DNA of 64,000 nt from Bacteroidota bacterium (GCA_016718825.1 JADKCL010000027.1:16017-80016), one strand, 5' to 3'. Counted from the first letter of the stretch, positions 34,882-44,039 are shown. Numbers and translations are program-made. Notes: generated by a model from the letters alone, not told the origin.

Positions 34882-36417
34882 ATGAGAATACACGTTTACA
34901 TTCTAGCAATAGCCGCCATTTTGGTCCATTTTGGGGCTAAGGCCCAAAATTCGACGGCGCTTTGGGACGACAGCCGCGTTGCGGCGATCTATTTGACCAT
35001 TCATCCGGATTCGCTCGATTCGATCTATACCAATATCTATTCCGATCATTATTATTCGGCAGAACTTGTGTTTGACGACGGTGTCGTGCGCGATACCGTG
35101 ACAGAGGTGGGTATGCGCCTACGCGGCAACACCTCCCGAGCCGCAGACAAAAAGTCGTTCAAGGTGAGCTTTAACGAATATCTCCCCGGAAGACGGTATC
35201 AGGGAACCAAAAAACTCAACCTGATCGCCTCGCACAACGATCCGACGATGGTGCGGCAAAAGCTCTTTTACGATGTCTGGAACCAATGCGGGATGCCTCC
35301 ACGCCGCACAACCTTCGTTCAAGTTTACATCAACCAGGTCTATTACGGTCTGTATTCCAACCTCGAAGAAATGGACAAGGACTGGCTGACCACGACATTC
35401 GCAGAGAATACGGGCAACCTCTACAAGTGCATTTATCCGGCGGATCTGGTCTACATCAACGGGAATCAGCAGACCTACAAAAATATTGCGGGTTCCACGG
35501 GTCGCGCCTACGACCTCCAAACCAATGAAACCCTCGATGACTACACCGATCTCGTCGAATTGATCACGCAACTCAACCGGATTCCCAATGCGCAATTCGC
35601 TGCCGAAATCCCGCAGTATTTGAATGTGCAGGGCTATCTGAAGGCCTTGGCAATCGACGTGGCGACGGGCAATTGGGACAGCTACGGCTACAACAAAAAC
35701 AACTATTACCTCTATCACCGACAGTCCTCCGGGCAATTCGAATTCGTGACCTACGACGCCGACAACACGTTTGGGGTGGATTGGGTGAATCGCGACTGGG
35801 CGACGCGCGATTGCGCTGACTGGCTGAGTCATAGCGAACCGCGACCCTTGGCTTCAAAACTGCTGGCAGTTCCGGCCTTTCGGGCGCAATATTATGCCGC
35901 ACTGGACAGCATTACCCGATTTGTGACGCGCCCCGACAGCATTTTCCCCAAAATCGACGCCTTGAAAGCATTGATTTTACCCTTCGTTCCGGCAGACACC
36001 TTTCGCAGCTTGGATTACGGATATGATTTGAATGACTTCGAATTGGGATTTACCGGAACGGTCGACGGACATACGCCCTACGGGATCAAGCCGTTTCTCG
36101 GTACCCGCTACAACAGTACGCTCGGGCAACTTGACGCTGTGAAAACAACCAATGGCGTGGACATAGCCCAAGTGGTCACCGCCTTTCCCAACCCCTTCGG
36201 CCCGGGACAAATGCTGCATCTCCATTCCAAATCGCCGGTAAAACCCGACCTCCAGGTCACCATCATCGACCTGCAAGGGCGCATCGTACACCAATCGACT
36301 TGGGCAGCCCACGAAACCACAACTGAATTGGATCTTGGAGGCCTAGCAACCGGCAGCTACCGCGCCATTCTTCAAGGCAAAGGTGTTTTTGGGGCGATTG
36401 GGCTTGCAAAACTGTAG
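34882..36417 (+). CDS. CotH-kinase family protein with T9SS tail
   Basis: 511 aa with a signal peptide (about 1-21). The central domain matches the CotH kinase-like family: MRLRGNTSRAADKKSFKVSF, KKLNLIASHNDPTMVRQKL, FVQVYINQVYYGLYSNLEEMDKDWL and FEFVTYDADNTFGVDW, where the Asp pair would bind metal. CotH proteins are atypical protein kinases that phosphorylate extracellular proteins. The C-terminus is a T9SS sorting domain (FPNPFGPGQMLHL ... GLATGSYRAIL), so it would act at the cell surface or outside the cell. Confidence 0.9.
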   Translation: MRIHVYILAIAAILVHFGAKAQNSTALWDDSRVAAIYLTIHPDSLDSIYTNIYSDHYYSAELVFDDGVVRDTVTEVGMRLRGNTSRAADKKSFKVSFNEYLPGRRYQGTKKLNLIASHNDPTMVRQKLFYDVWNQCGMPPRRTTFVQVYINQVYYGLYSNLEEMDKDWLTTTFAENTGNLYKCIYPADLVYINGNQQTYKNIAGSTGRAYDLQTNETLDDYTDLVELITQLNRIPNAQFAAEIPQYLNVQGYLKALAIDVATGNWDSYGYNKNNYYLYHRQSSGQFEFVTYDADNTFGVDWVNRDWATRDCADWLSHSEPRPLASKLLAVPAFRAQYYAALDSITRFVTRPDSIFPKIDALKALILPFVPADTFRSLDYGYDLNDFELGFTGTVDGHTPYGIKPFLGTRYNSTLGQLDAVKTTNGVDIAQVVTAFPNPFGPGQMLHLHSKSPVKPDLQVTIIDLQGRIVHQSTWAAHETTTELDLGGLATGSYRAILQGKGVFGAIGLAKL

Positions 36418-36561
36418 AATTTCCAGAATCTCTTGATCGCGCTGTTTTTGCGGGGTCCGCAAGAATTCACGCGATTTTCGGAATCTAGTTTGGAATCGAA
36501 TTCAATCAGCATGCAGAATTCAACTCCAAGGCTGATTCTGAGAATTCTGTAAATTCTGCTC

Positions 36562-36744
36562 AAAAAAAAATTAGGGGCCTCAACCATCTTGTGGGAGTCC
36601 CCTAACCCTTGCTCTTGCTTGAAACAAAGATGAGGCGACTTTTTGCGGTCGGCAAGGGCGTTCTTACGAGCTTCTTACGCGGACTGATCCTCAAAAGCAT
36701 TCTCCAATGCCATTCTGAATGCTTTTAGAACAAAAAAATCTTAC
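36562..36744 (-). ncRNA. R1 element copy E: promoter and short terminated RNA
   Basis: Minus strand: GTAAGA boxes at 36739-36744, 36673-36678 and 36662-36667, CTTG (36653-36656), 20-base spacer, CATCTTTG (36625-36632), then TTAGGGG/CCCCTAA (36599-36605 with 36571-36577) with inner CCA/TGG and nine Us (36562-36570). The R2 end AATTCTGCTC is at 36552-36561. It points into the convergent CotH gene rather than to a minus-strand gene start. Nothing else is seen in 36418-36903. Confidence 0.6.
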
Positions 36745-36903
36745 GTCCAAACATTTCTTATCAACTCGAAAATCATCCTTTGGGCGAAGAACCAAGGATG
36801 AATGTCAGCTTAAAAGTTCATTCGAAGGGGCAACAATGGCTTGTCAGGGCTGAAAAATCGTAAATTGACCTTTCAATTGTTCATTCACCCAAAAAGAAAG
36901 CGC

Positions 36904-37512
36904 ATGAAGATTTCTACTTTCGTTTTAGCACTTTGCTTGGGCTGTTTGATGAGTTCGCCGGGGTTGAAGGCCCAAAATTATGTGAACTTTACCATCAATC
37001 AGCCTGCTGCACCCAGTTCGTCGTTTTCCTATACGATTCAGAACACAACCTATACCTTCACTGATCTGAGCTCGGGTACAGGTCTCACCTACAGTTGGAC
37101 CTTTGGCGATGGCAATACGTCCACGCTTCAGAATCCCACCCATACTTACGCGACGGATGGCAACTATACCATCTGCCTGGGAATTACCGACATCAACAAC
37201 TGTACGAGCAACAGCTGCGACTCGGTCTTGGTGGTGGGCGTGCAAAATGCGATTCCGGGATTGACCTTCGAAGTGGCGCCGAATCCATTTTCAGGTCAGA
37301 CCGCGGTGAATTATGCACTGACCGAGGCTGCTGACATCAGCATTTCGGTGTACAACCTGCTCGGTGCACGTATGCAGACCGTGGTCAGTGGCCCGCTGGC
37401 CGCTGGCAGTTATCAGCAACGCATCGGCAGCGGATTGGCTGCAGGTAGCTACTTACTGGTATTTGAGGTAAACGGTAAGCAAATGAGCCGTCGCATCGTC
37501 AAAGCACAATGA
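36904..37512 (+). CDS. Secreted PKD-domain protein with T9SS tail
   Basis: 202 aa from ATG 36904, where the signal peptide begins. One PKD domain (about 35-110: YTFTDLSSGTGLTYSWTFGDG, HTYATDGNYTICLGITD) is followed by a T9SS sorting domain (VAPNPFSGQTAVNYAL ... GLAAGSYLLVF ... RRIVKAQ). PKD domains are beta-sandwich adhesion modules. It is 26 bases ahead of the glycine-rich protein gene and likely in one operon with it. Confidence 0.87.
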   Translation: MKISTFVLALCLGCLMSSPGLKAQNYVNFTINQPAAPSSSFSYTIQNTTYTFTDLSSGTGLTYSWTFGDGNTSTLQNPTHTYATDGNYTICLGITDINNCTSNSCDSVLVVGVQNAIPGLTFEVAPNPFSGQTAVNYALTEAADISISVYNLLGARMQTVVSGPLAAGSYQQRIGSGLAAGSYLLVFEVNGKQMSRRIVKAQ

Positions 37513-37538
37513 TCCATCCACATCCAACAAGAAACAAC

Positions 37539-39080
37539 ATGAAAAAGTATATCAAAGGATTTTGGATAACATGCGGATGGATATTGCTGGGTGGACTTTT
37601 CCAGCAGGCCTACTCCCAGTCTGCAATTTGTGACGGCGAAGAGGTGGTTTTGACCCTGAGCGGTTACACGGGAACGATCCAATGGGAATATTCCTCGAAT
37701 CTCGGCGGCCCATTTACGCCATTGTCGGGCGTGGTGGGCGACAGTGCCTCCATTTTCCCGGATAGCAGCGGATTTTACCGCGCCGTGGTGACTTCAGGCA
37801 CCTGCAACCCTTTTTATTCCGACACGCTTGAGATTCTGGTTCATCCGAATCCAATTGCAGATGCGGGTCCCGACAATGGTTTGTGCGCAGGCGGCACCGT
37901 CAACATTGGCGGCAGTCCAGCAGCATCTGGCGGAACTGCTCCCTACACCTATACTTGGACACCTTCTACAGGATTGTCCGCCGCCAACATCGCCAATCCC
38001 GATGCCGGGCCTGCTGTCACAACGACTTATTTGCTGACTGTCGTCGACACCAACGGCTGCAGCAGCAGCGATTCCATGACGGTGACTGCCAATGACAGTC
38101 CGGTCGCGAATGCAGGTGCAGACGTCACGATCGCTTGTGGCGATTCGACGCAATTGGCAGGTGCAGCGACAAGTGGCGCAGCCCCTTACAGCTTCTCCTG
38201 GTCGCCCTCAACCGATCTGAGCAATGCTGCGATTGCCAATCCTTGGGCTTCGCCCAGCGGATTGACGGCTTATGGCCTCACTGTCACCGACTCCAATGGC
38301 TGCGTCGGAACAGATACGGTCACCGTCACAGTTGCAGGTGGCGGCCATGGCACATTGACCTTCGCCTACACCGGCACAATTGACACGAGTTTCGTGATCC
38401 CTTGCGCCGATTCGTTGGTGATCGAAGTCTGGGGCGCCGAAGGCGGCAACAACACGACTTCAACCGTTGCACCTGGCATGGGTGCCTACCAAAAGGGAAC
38501 ATTTGTCTTGGCTCCCGGCGGCAAACTCAAAGTTCTGGTCGGCGAAAAGCCCAGCTTTGGTGGCGGCAACGGCGGTGGCGGCGGGACCTTCGTCACGCTT
38601 CCCAACAATACCCCGCTGATCATCGCCGGCGGTGGTGGCGGTTCGGCGCAGACGACTGACTCGCCCAACAAGCATGGCCAAGCTGGCCAATCGGGTGGAC
38701 TAGGCGCAGCTGGTGGCGGCGCCGGTGGCACGGGCGGCAACGGCGGGGCCATCGGCCCAAGCGGATTCCAATCGGGTGCAGGCGGTGGCTTGCTCACGAA
38801 TGGCACGAACGGCTGGACGACCAATACAGGCGGATTGGCATTTGTAAATGGCGGCAGCGGCGGCACCGCCAACAGCCTTGCAAGAGGCGGCTTTGGCGGC
38901 GGCGGATCGGGTTCGTCTTACGTCGTCGGCGGCGCAGGTGGCGGATATTCCGGCGGTGGCTCCGGTGGCAACAGTTCCGCTGGCGTCGGTGGCGGTGGCG
39001 GCTCTTACAATGCAGGAACCAATCCCGTCAGCACCAGTGGCGTTCGCACCGGTCACGGGCAGGTCGTCATTACCTGGTAA
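37539..39080 (+). CDS. Secreted PKD-like repeats plus ALK-type glycine-rich domain
   Basis: 513 aa from ATG 37539. After a signal peptide come an Ig-like module and two repeats of the IADAGPD...TWTPSTGLS...TTTYLLTVVDTNGCSSSDSMTV type (about 110-270). The C-terminal 240 residues begin with FAYTGTIDTSFVIPCADSLVIEVWGAEGG and become a glycine-rich domain (IIAGGGGGSA, GGYSGGGSGGNSS, VGGGGGSYN) like the glycine-rich domain of ALK/LTK receptors. There is no T9SS sorting domain, unlike its operon partner. Probably a surface adhesin or matrix protein. Confidence 0.85.
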   Translation: MKKYIKGFWITCGWILLGGLFQQAYSQSAICDGEEVVLTLSGYTGTIQWEYSSNLGGPFTPLSGVVGDSASIFPDSSGFYRAVVTSGTCNPFYSDTLEILVHPNPIADAGPDNGLCAGGTVNIGGSPAASGGTAPYTYTWTPSTGLSAANIANPDAGPAVTTTYLLTVVDTNGCSSSDSMTVTANDSPVANAGADVTIACGDSTQLAGAATSGAAPYSFSWSPSTDLSNAAIANPWASPSGLTAYGLTVTDSNGCVGTDTVTVTVAGGGHGTLTFAYTGTIDTSFVIPCADSLVIEVWGAEGGNNTTSTVAPGMGAYQKGTFVLAPGGKLKVLVGEKPSFGGGNGGGGGTFVTLPNNTPLIIAGGGGGSAQTTDSPNKHGQAGQSGGLGAAGGGAGGTGGNGGAIGPSGFQSGAGGGLLTNGTNGWTTNTGGLAFVNGGSGGTANSLARGGFGGGGSGSSYVVGGAGGGYSGGGSGGNSSAGVGGGGGSYNAGTNPVSTSGVRTGHGQVVITW

Positions 39081-39094
39081 AAAATCCTAATACA

Positions 39095-39138
39095 AAACGG
39101 CGCGAAAATGGAGTCAAAACTCTGTTTTTGCGCCGTTT
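39095..39138 (+). terminator. Hairpin terminator after the glycine-rich gene
   Basis: AAACGGCGC and AAAA (39095-39108) pair with TTTT and GCGCCGTTT (39125-39138) around a 16-base loop. It begins 15 bases after the stop codon. Confidence 0.65.
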
Positions 39139-39305
39139 CGCATTCGAAGGGATTGGGTGTGTAACAATCCGGGGGAGTCGGCGCCATACTTCCGCACGGA
39201 TCTGAACGTTTGCCTTTGGCGTAGGAGGTATGAAGTTTTTGATTAGGAACGCTTTTCGCCGGAGGCAAATGTTCGATGTCCTGCGGCAGGATGCCGCGGA
39301 CTCAA

Positions 39306-39376
39306 AGACGAATTCAACACGCAACTTGATTCGGCAAATTAGCTTCGCTGATCTAAAGATTCTGTAAATTCTGCTC
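39306..39376. repeat. Solitary R2 arm without a hairpin
   Basis: GAATTCAAC, GATTCGGCAAATTAGCTTCG and a terminal AATTCTGCTC (39367-39376) match the reverse-oriented R2 arm, but ATGATG follows instead of the A-run and hairpin. This shows R2 can exist without R1. The rest of 39139-39457 holds nothing recognisable. Confidence 0.5.
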
Positions 39377-39457
39377 ATGATGTTGCCCAGTGATCCAAAA
39401 CGACCGTGGCTTGCGTAAATACCTTGCGGAAAGTAGGATTATTAAAGTATTTGAAAG

Positions 39458-40879
39458 ATGGATCGACTCCTTGAAAATCAAAAAGGCATTCAGTTTTGGG
39501 TAGAAATGCTGATTCCGGTTAATTACCTTAGCGACGAACGCAGTCTCCGCAAGGCACGGCTGTTGGTGCTCTTTTACCTTTCGACGGCGATTTTTTTGGG
39601 CGCCTTTGCGGCCTTGTACCATTTGGTCGGGTATTCTTTGGGCGTTTGGGCCTGCACCTACGGTGCCGCGGTGGTTCCATTGCTCCTTTTTGTCTTTCAC
39701 CGCAGCGGAAGTTTTGGCATCACAACGGCGGTCTTCGACTTCAATGCCATTGTCATGTTTTCCATCCTGATTTACGGAACGGGCGGCATCAATTCGAGCA
39801 TCGTCCCGTGGTTGGCGATCGTCCCGGCTTCTGGATTTGTCTTTTACGGCTGGAGACGCGGCTTGATGATGTCACTGGTTTGCTTGATCGAAATAGTCAT
39901 ACTCTACGTTTTGAAGGCCAAGGGAATGGAGCTCCCCAGACTATATGACCTTCAATACACGCAGCTACTGAATTTGATTGTCCAGCTTGGTCTGATGGCC
40001 TATATTTTTATGATTTTGCTGATTTATGAGGTCTCCAGAGAACGCACCATTCGACAGCTCGACGAATTGAATGCCGACCTTGCCTACCGCAAGCTTGAAG
40101 TGGAGCTGCAAAGGGAGGCATTGCGCGAGAGCAATACCCGCATCGTCAACACCAACGCCAACTTGGAATTGAAGGTCGCCTCCCGAACGGAGAAATTGCA
40201 GCAGGCTAAAAAGGAACTTGATACCTTTCTCTACGAAGCTGCGCATGCCCTGCGGCGGCCCGTAGCACGGATTATGGGGCTGGTTTCGATTTTGCGGTCC
40301 GAGCCTGAGAATATCCCCACAGCATTGGCGATGCAGGACCATATCGACCGCAGCACGGCGCTGATGGACCAAATGTTGCATAAACTCATTCTCGTAAGCG
40401 AAATTGACGGTCGCACATCCACGACGGAAAACATTGAGGTCCTGAACTTTTGCAACGCGATTCTCGCGGACCGGATGACGGAAACCCAGAAGTCAGAAAG
40501 TGGCCTTCAGGTTGAAATTTCCGCGGATCTCATGGTCAATGCGGATCCGTTTTTTTTGCTCCGTGTGGCCTTCGAAAATGTGCTTGACAATGCCCTCCAA
40601 TACTCCGCAAAAACGGGAAGAAAGCCGGAAATTTGCATTGCAGCGACTAAGGAAGACGGTGAAATATTGCTTCAAATCACAGACAACGGTCTCGGCATTC
40701 CAGCCACAGAAATCGGCCGTGTCACCGAGATGTTTTTCCGTGCAACCGAAAAAGTTCCCGGCGGAGGTCTGGGGCTTTACCTTGTACAGAAATCGCTCGA
40801 TAAAATGGGCGGAACAATGCTCATTTCCAGCGAATTGGGCGTCGGAACGGTTGTGGAGTTGAGGTTTATGAATGGCTAG
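39458..40879 (+). CDS. Membrane sensor histidine kinase
   Basis: 473 aa. About six membrane helices (about 33-190) form the sensor, followed by a coiled coil (190-255), a dimerisation domain with His263 in AAHALRRPVARIMGL, and an HATPase domain with N-box ENVLDNALQYS, G1 DNGLGIP and G2 GGGLGLYL. There is no receiver domain and no neighbouring response regulator, so the partner is elsewhere. The signal is unknown. Confidence 0.92.
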   Translation: MDRLLENQKGIQFWVEMLIPVNYLSDERSLRKARLLVLFYLSTAIFLGAFAALYHLVGYSLGVWACTYGAAVVPLLLFVFHRSGSFGITTAVFDFNAIVMFSILIYGTGGINSSIVPWLAIVPASGFVFYGWRRGLMMSLVCLIEIVILYVLKAKGMELPRLYDLQYTQLLNLIVQLGLMAYIFMILLIYEVSRERTIRQLDELNADLAYRKLEVELQREALRESNTRIVNTNANLELKVASRTEKLQQAKKELDTFLYEAAHALRRPVARIMGLVSILRSEPENIPTALAMQDHIDRSTALMDQMLHKLILVSEIDGRTSTTENIEVLNFCNAILADRMTETQKSESGLQVEISADLMVNADPFFLLRVAFENVLDNALQYSAKTGRKPEICIAATKEDGEILLQITDNGLGIPATEIGRVTEMFFRATEKVPGGGLGLYLVQKSLDKMGGTMLISSELGVGTVVELRFMNG

Positions 40880-40907
40880 CCTATTCCGCAAGTGATTGCA
40901 AAAATGC

Positions 40908-41621
40908 TCAGGTCTTCGCTGTCGCAGCGGCAATGCAATGCAGGACCTTTTGGGGATCACATCCATTCAATCCAGCACCCCATGCCGAATTGAATTCAAG
41001 CATAAACCATCCCAAATCAGGATTGAACGCTAGATCAACTACGTAGGTGCGAGGCAAGTCGCTTGCATGCGCTTGCGCAAAGGCGGAGACCAGCAATTCG
41101 GCTTCTGCCAAATCGCCTTCCCCTTCATAAATCGCGGAAGCTTGAACCTCACCATCCAAAACAAAAAACCGTGACTCCGCAGAAATCTCCACCTTTTCAG
41201 AAGTCAAAACAGCTTCCTTGCCCGGCAAATCCAAAGTAGCTGCCTGCAATTCCGAAAGGCTTTGGTACACGGCTGCTACGAATTGTTTTGGAATGACCGG
41301 CTTCACAAACAAGGGAAAATCGCTTTCCACCAGTTCGGCAAGATCGCGCTGCAATACTGTGCGTTTCGTCCATTCCTTGGAAATGCGCCCGATCAAGGCA
41401 TCGTCCGGCGAAAGCAATTTCAATCCCAACACCTGCGCCAAAACTTGGGCAAAGGTATCGTTGCCGTAAATCGCCACAGCTTCATTGTCGGCCAAGTCCG
41501 GCTTCACCCAAAACTTCTCGACGCGTCGCACGCGCCCACCTGCGGCCTCCCATGCTTGCGCGACGCGATCCCTTTCCTCATCGGATTTGGCTGGAGTCAA
41601 CAATGTTGTCGCATTCTTCAT
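40908..41621 (-). CDS. ATP-grasp-like protein
   Basis: 237 aa, cytoplasmic. The C-terminal half fits an ATP-grasp fold: FVKPVIPKQFVAA (lysine strand), RFFVLDGEVQASAIYEGE, and TYVVDLAFNPDLGWFMLEFNSAWGAGL, where Asp, Glu and Asn would bind Mg-ATP. It resembles DUF4343-type ATP-grasp proteins. It begins nine bases after the PPDK-like gene and is probably co-transcribed. The substrate is unknown. Confidence 0.72.
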   Translation of the reverse strand: MKNATTLLTPAKSDEERDRVAQAWEAAGGRVRRVEKFWVKPDLADNEAVAIYGNDTFAQVLAQVLGLKLLSPDDALIGRISKEWTKRTVLQRDLAELVESDFPLFVKPVIPKQFVAAVYQSLSELQAATLDLPGKEAVLTSEKVEISAESRFFVLDGEVQASAIYEGEGDLAEAELLVSAFAQAHASDLPRTYVVDLAFNPDLGWFMLEFNSAWGAGLNGCDPQKVLHCIAAATAKT

Positions 41622-41630
41622 TCCGCTGAA

Positions 41631-43603
41631 TTATTCCGGCAAAACTTGCCCCAACAACCGCGCCTGTTTGATGTAAATCTGAAAGCCGCCCTCGCGGCGC
41701 CGCACGACTTTGAATTCAATGTCGACGCCGTAACGGATCTTTCCGTATTGCGGCGCACGCGCCTTGAAATCACGATGCACTTGGACGGCCAAGTCTTTCA
41801 ATTCCAGCAGGGTAGCGGCGAGCGAATCCTGCAAAAAGACATCGTGGAGATTGCTTTTGGACTCGATGGAATATTTCGTGGCGGATGAATTCTTGAAAAC
41901 CAGCGCTTCAGGCACCTGCCCACCTTCTGGATTGGTGACCGCAGCCTCCCCGAATTGCGAATTGACGACAACGGCAAAATCGGTTTGATCGGGAACCGTG
42001 AGCACCACCCCGTTGGCATATTCTTTCCCATAAGCCTCATTGATGAGGATCGCCATGGCGACTTTGCGGTGGTCGATGAAGTAATATTCCCGTTCGGCCC
42101 AAGCGTGGGGCGTCCAGACGGCGGCGTATATCTGGAGAATGCGGTTTTGAAGCTTGGCAGGAATTTCGTCGGCATCCAGTCCCTTGGAGAGGTAAAGCCC
42201 TGCGCCGTTGAAGCTTGGCAAATCCTCACAATTGGTGCTGCTCCGCAGTCGGATGCGCTGTCCTGGAAAATGCGTTTTGAGGGTTTCGGAGACTTCCACG
42301 AGCATTTGGGGGTCGATTTTCGCCTTCAAAATCTCCGCGCGGATGTTTTCCAGCCGCTTTTCAATTTCGGCGGGCGTCAAATTGGCCTTTTCCAGCAGCA
42401 GTGCGTCGATCAAGTTCGCAACATTCCCTTGTTGGATGACTTGCTGATAATAAACAAAGGGAATGGCAAATCCGGGCCTGACGTAGGCTGGAAAACGCCG
42501 TTGAATAATGGCATAATTGGCGGCCTTGGCGCCGATCACATTCGGCTCCAACAACAAAAAAAGGCCGGAACTTGCCGAATTGAAAGGGTCACCTTTGGCC
42601 AAATCGACGATGCCTTTCTGGGCGAAATTGGGTTCCGGCAATTCGACTTTGACCTGGTGTTTGGCCCAGAAGGCCTCGGCTTCTTTGAGCGTCGCGTCGT
42701 GCAAGGTGATGCGTTGATCGGTGCATTCGACGCGGGTGAGTTTGCCGATGCGGGCATGCAAACCGGGAATGGCCGCCGTGTCGAGGGCGTAAAGGTTCAA
42801 AGTGCCGCGATTTTTGGCGAGCAGGTTGATGTGGGACAGAGGTGTTTGGGCTTCGAGGTAATGATGCCGTTCACAGGCGGCACGCGCAGGGGCGTTTGCG
42901 CATACACGACGATGTCTTGTGCCGTCGGCCGGAAATTGGTCTCTTCGCCTGCCTTCACGTAGCGCAAATAGCCGAATCCCGTTCCTGCATTGAGGATTTT
43001 CACCTTTTCGCCGCCCATCAAGGTGACCAACTGATTGGTGGTTTTGTTGGGGAATCCTGCCTGGTTAAGTGCCGGGGCGAGGGCCACATTGGGCTGACTT
43101 TCAGGATTGGTGGAAAGGATCACAATGCCATTCGAAGTCTTTCCCGTAGCCTGCCGAATGTAATCCTGCACAGTTTTGAGCAAGCGCAAGGTGGTTTCGG
43201 TCATTTGCTGGGCATTGTCGCGGTAGGCATAGTCTTCGATCCGGATCGCCCATTCGTAGGATTTGCCTTCCAGTACAGGCGGCTTTTTCCGGAGATCGAA
43301 TAGGAAAAACGGCATGTATTTGCGCTGGGCGTGGTCGCGGACCTGTTCCTTGAATTGGGCGAAGGTGATCCCGGTTTTCAGCGCCACCGAAATGTATTGC
43401 GCATGGCCTTTGTACTGAATCGCATCGTAAAGATGGATTTTAGCCGCGGGCTTGTCCCAATCGGTGGCCACGCCCGTCCAAGTAGGAATGGATTCGAAGG
43501 AAAGAAACTGAAATTGCCGGTCTTGGTAGACGGATTGCGCGGACAAAACGCGCGCGCACAACACCATCAGCAATGTTCCCAAACCCCGCTTGATCAGCTT
43601 CAT
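41631..43603 (-). CDS. Exported PEP/pyruvate-binding (PPDK/PEP synthase-like) protein, -1 frameshift near 42856
   Basis: Two frames form one gene. The first (ATG 43603) starts with a signal peptide (ending LSAQ) and runs to VNGIIT. The second continues with a PPDK-type swivel motif, PLSHINLLAKNRG read across the junction, then an ATP-grasp PPDK-N domain (VIGAKAANYAIIQRRFP, RLRSSTNCEDLPSFNGAGLY). Adding one G to the GG at 42856-42857 (plus strand) gives about 657 aa. The swivel-before-ATP-grasp order and the signal peptide are unusual for cytoplasmic dikinases. It is followed by an ATP-grasp gene. Confidence 0.8.
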
Positions 43604-43691
43604 AACACGTTGTATTTCATCGTTTCCGAGCATCGAGTATCCACAAGCAAAACGCAAGCCAAAAGCTCCTTCAGTGGTCTGCAACGGCGAC

Positions 43692-44039
43692 CTACCTGAA
43701 CCAACCGTCCAGCTGTTCGCCTTTCTTCTGCATATCTTCGAAGCCAGCACATCCCTCTGCTTCGGATTTGGGAAATTTGTCGCCCGCTGCCTCATCGACT
43801 TCCTCGAGTTTGGCCTTCAGTGCCCCGAATTTGGACAAGACCTCGGCGCTCATTTCCTCGGGCGACTTGGCATCACCTTTTACCTCGATGGCTTCGTCGA
43901 GCAACGAATTCAGGGCATCCACAAAGTCGCAGGGCGTGGTGAGTTCACTTACCTGAATGTCCAATGCCGATTTCTTGCAGCCTGAGACTGCCAAACCAAC
44001 GAACAGAATAAGAACCAAGAATACATTCGATATTTTCAT
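43692..44039 (-). CDS. Small lipoprotein, paralogue 1
   Basis: 115 aa. The signal ends in a lipobox (VGLAVSGCKKS). The mature part is short, acidic and helical (DFVDALNSLLDEAIEVKG ... EEVDEAAGDKFPKSEAEGC). It is closely related to the upstream gene at 44117-44464, with almost identical signals and equal length, so the two are a tandem duplication. Function unknown. Confidence 0.8.
   Translation of the reverse strand: MKISNVFLVLILFVGLAVSGCKKSALDIQVSELTTPCDFVDALNSLLDEAIEVKGDAKSPEEMSAEVLSKFGALKAKLEEVDEAAGDKFPKSEAEGCAGFEDMQKKGEQLDGWFR

Noticed and set aside
22760..36605. R1 hairpins as integron attC sites (GTTAGGG and CCCTAAC ends)
   Set aside because: The order of the core motifs is reversed relative to attC, the hairpin is only about 35 bases, a U-tract follows on the minus strand, and no integrase or cassette array is present.
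22605..39376. R1/R2 repeats as a CRISPR array
   Set aside because: Copies are kilobases apart with genes between them and there are no regular spacers or cas genes.
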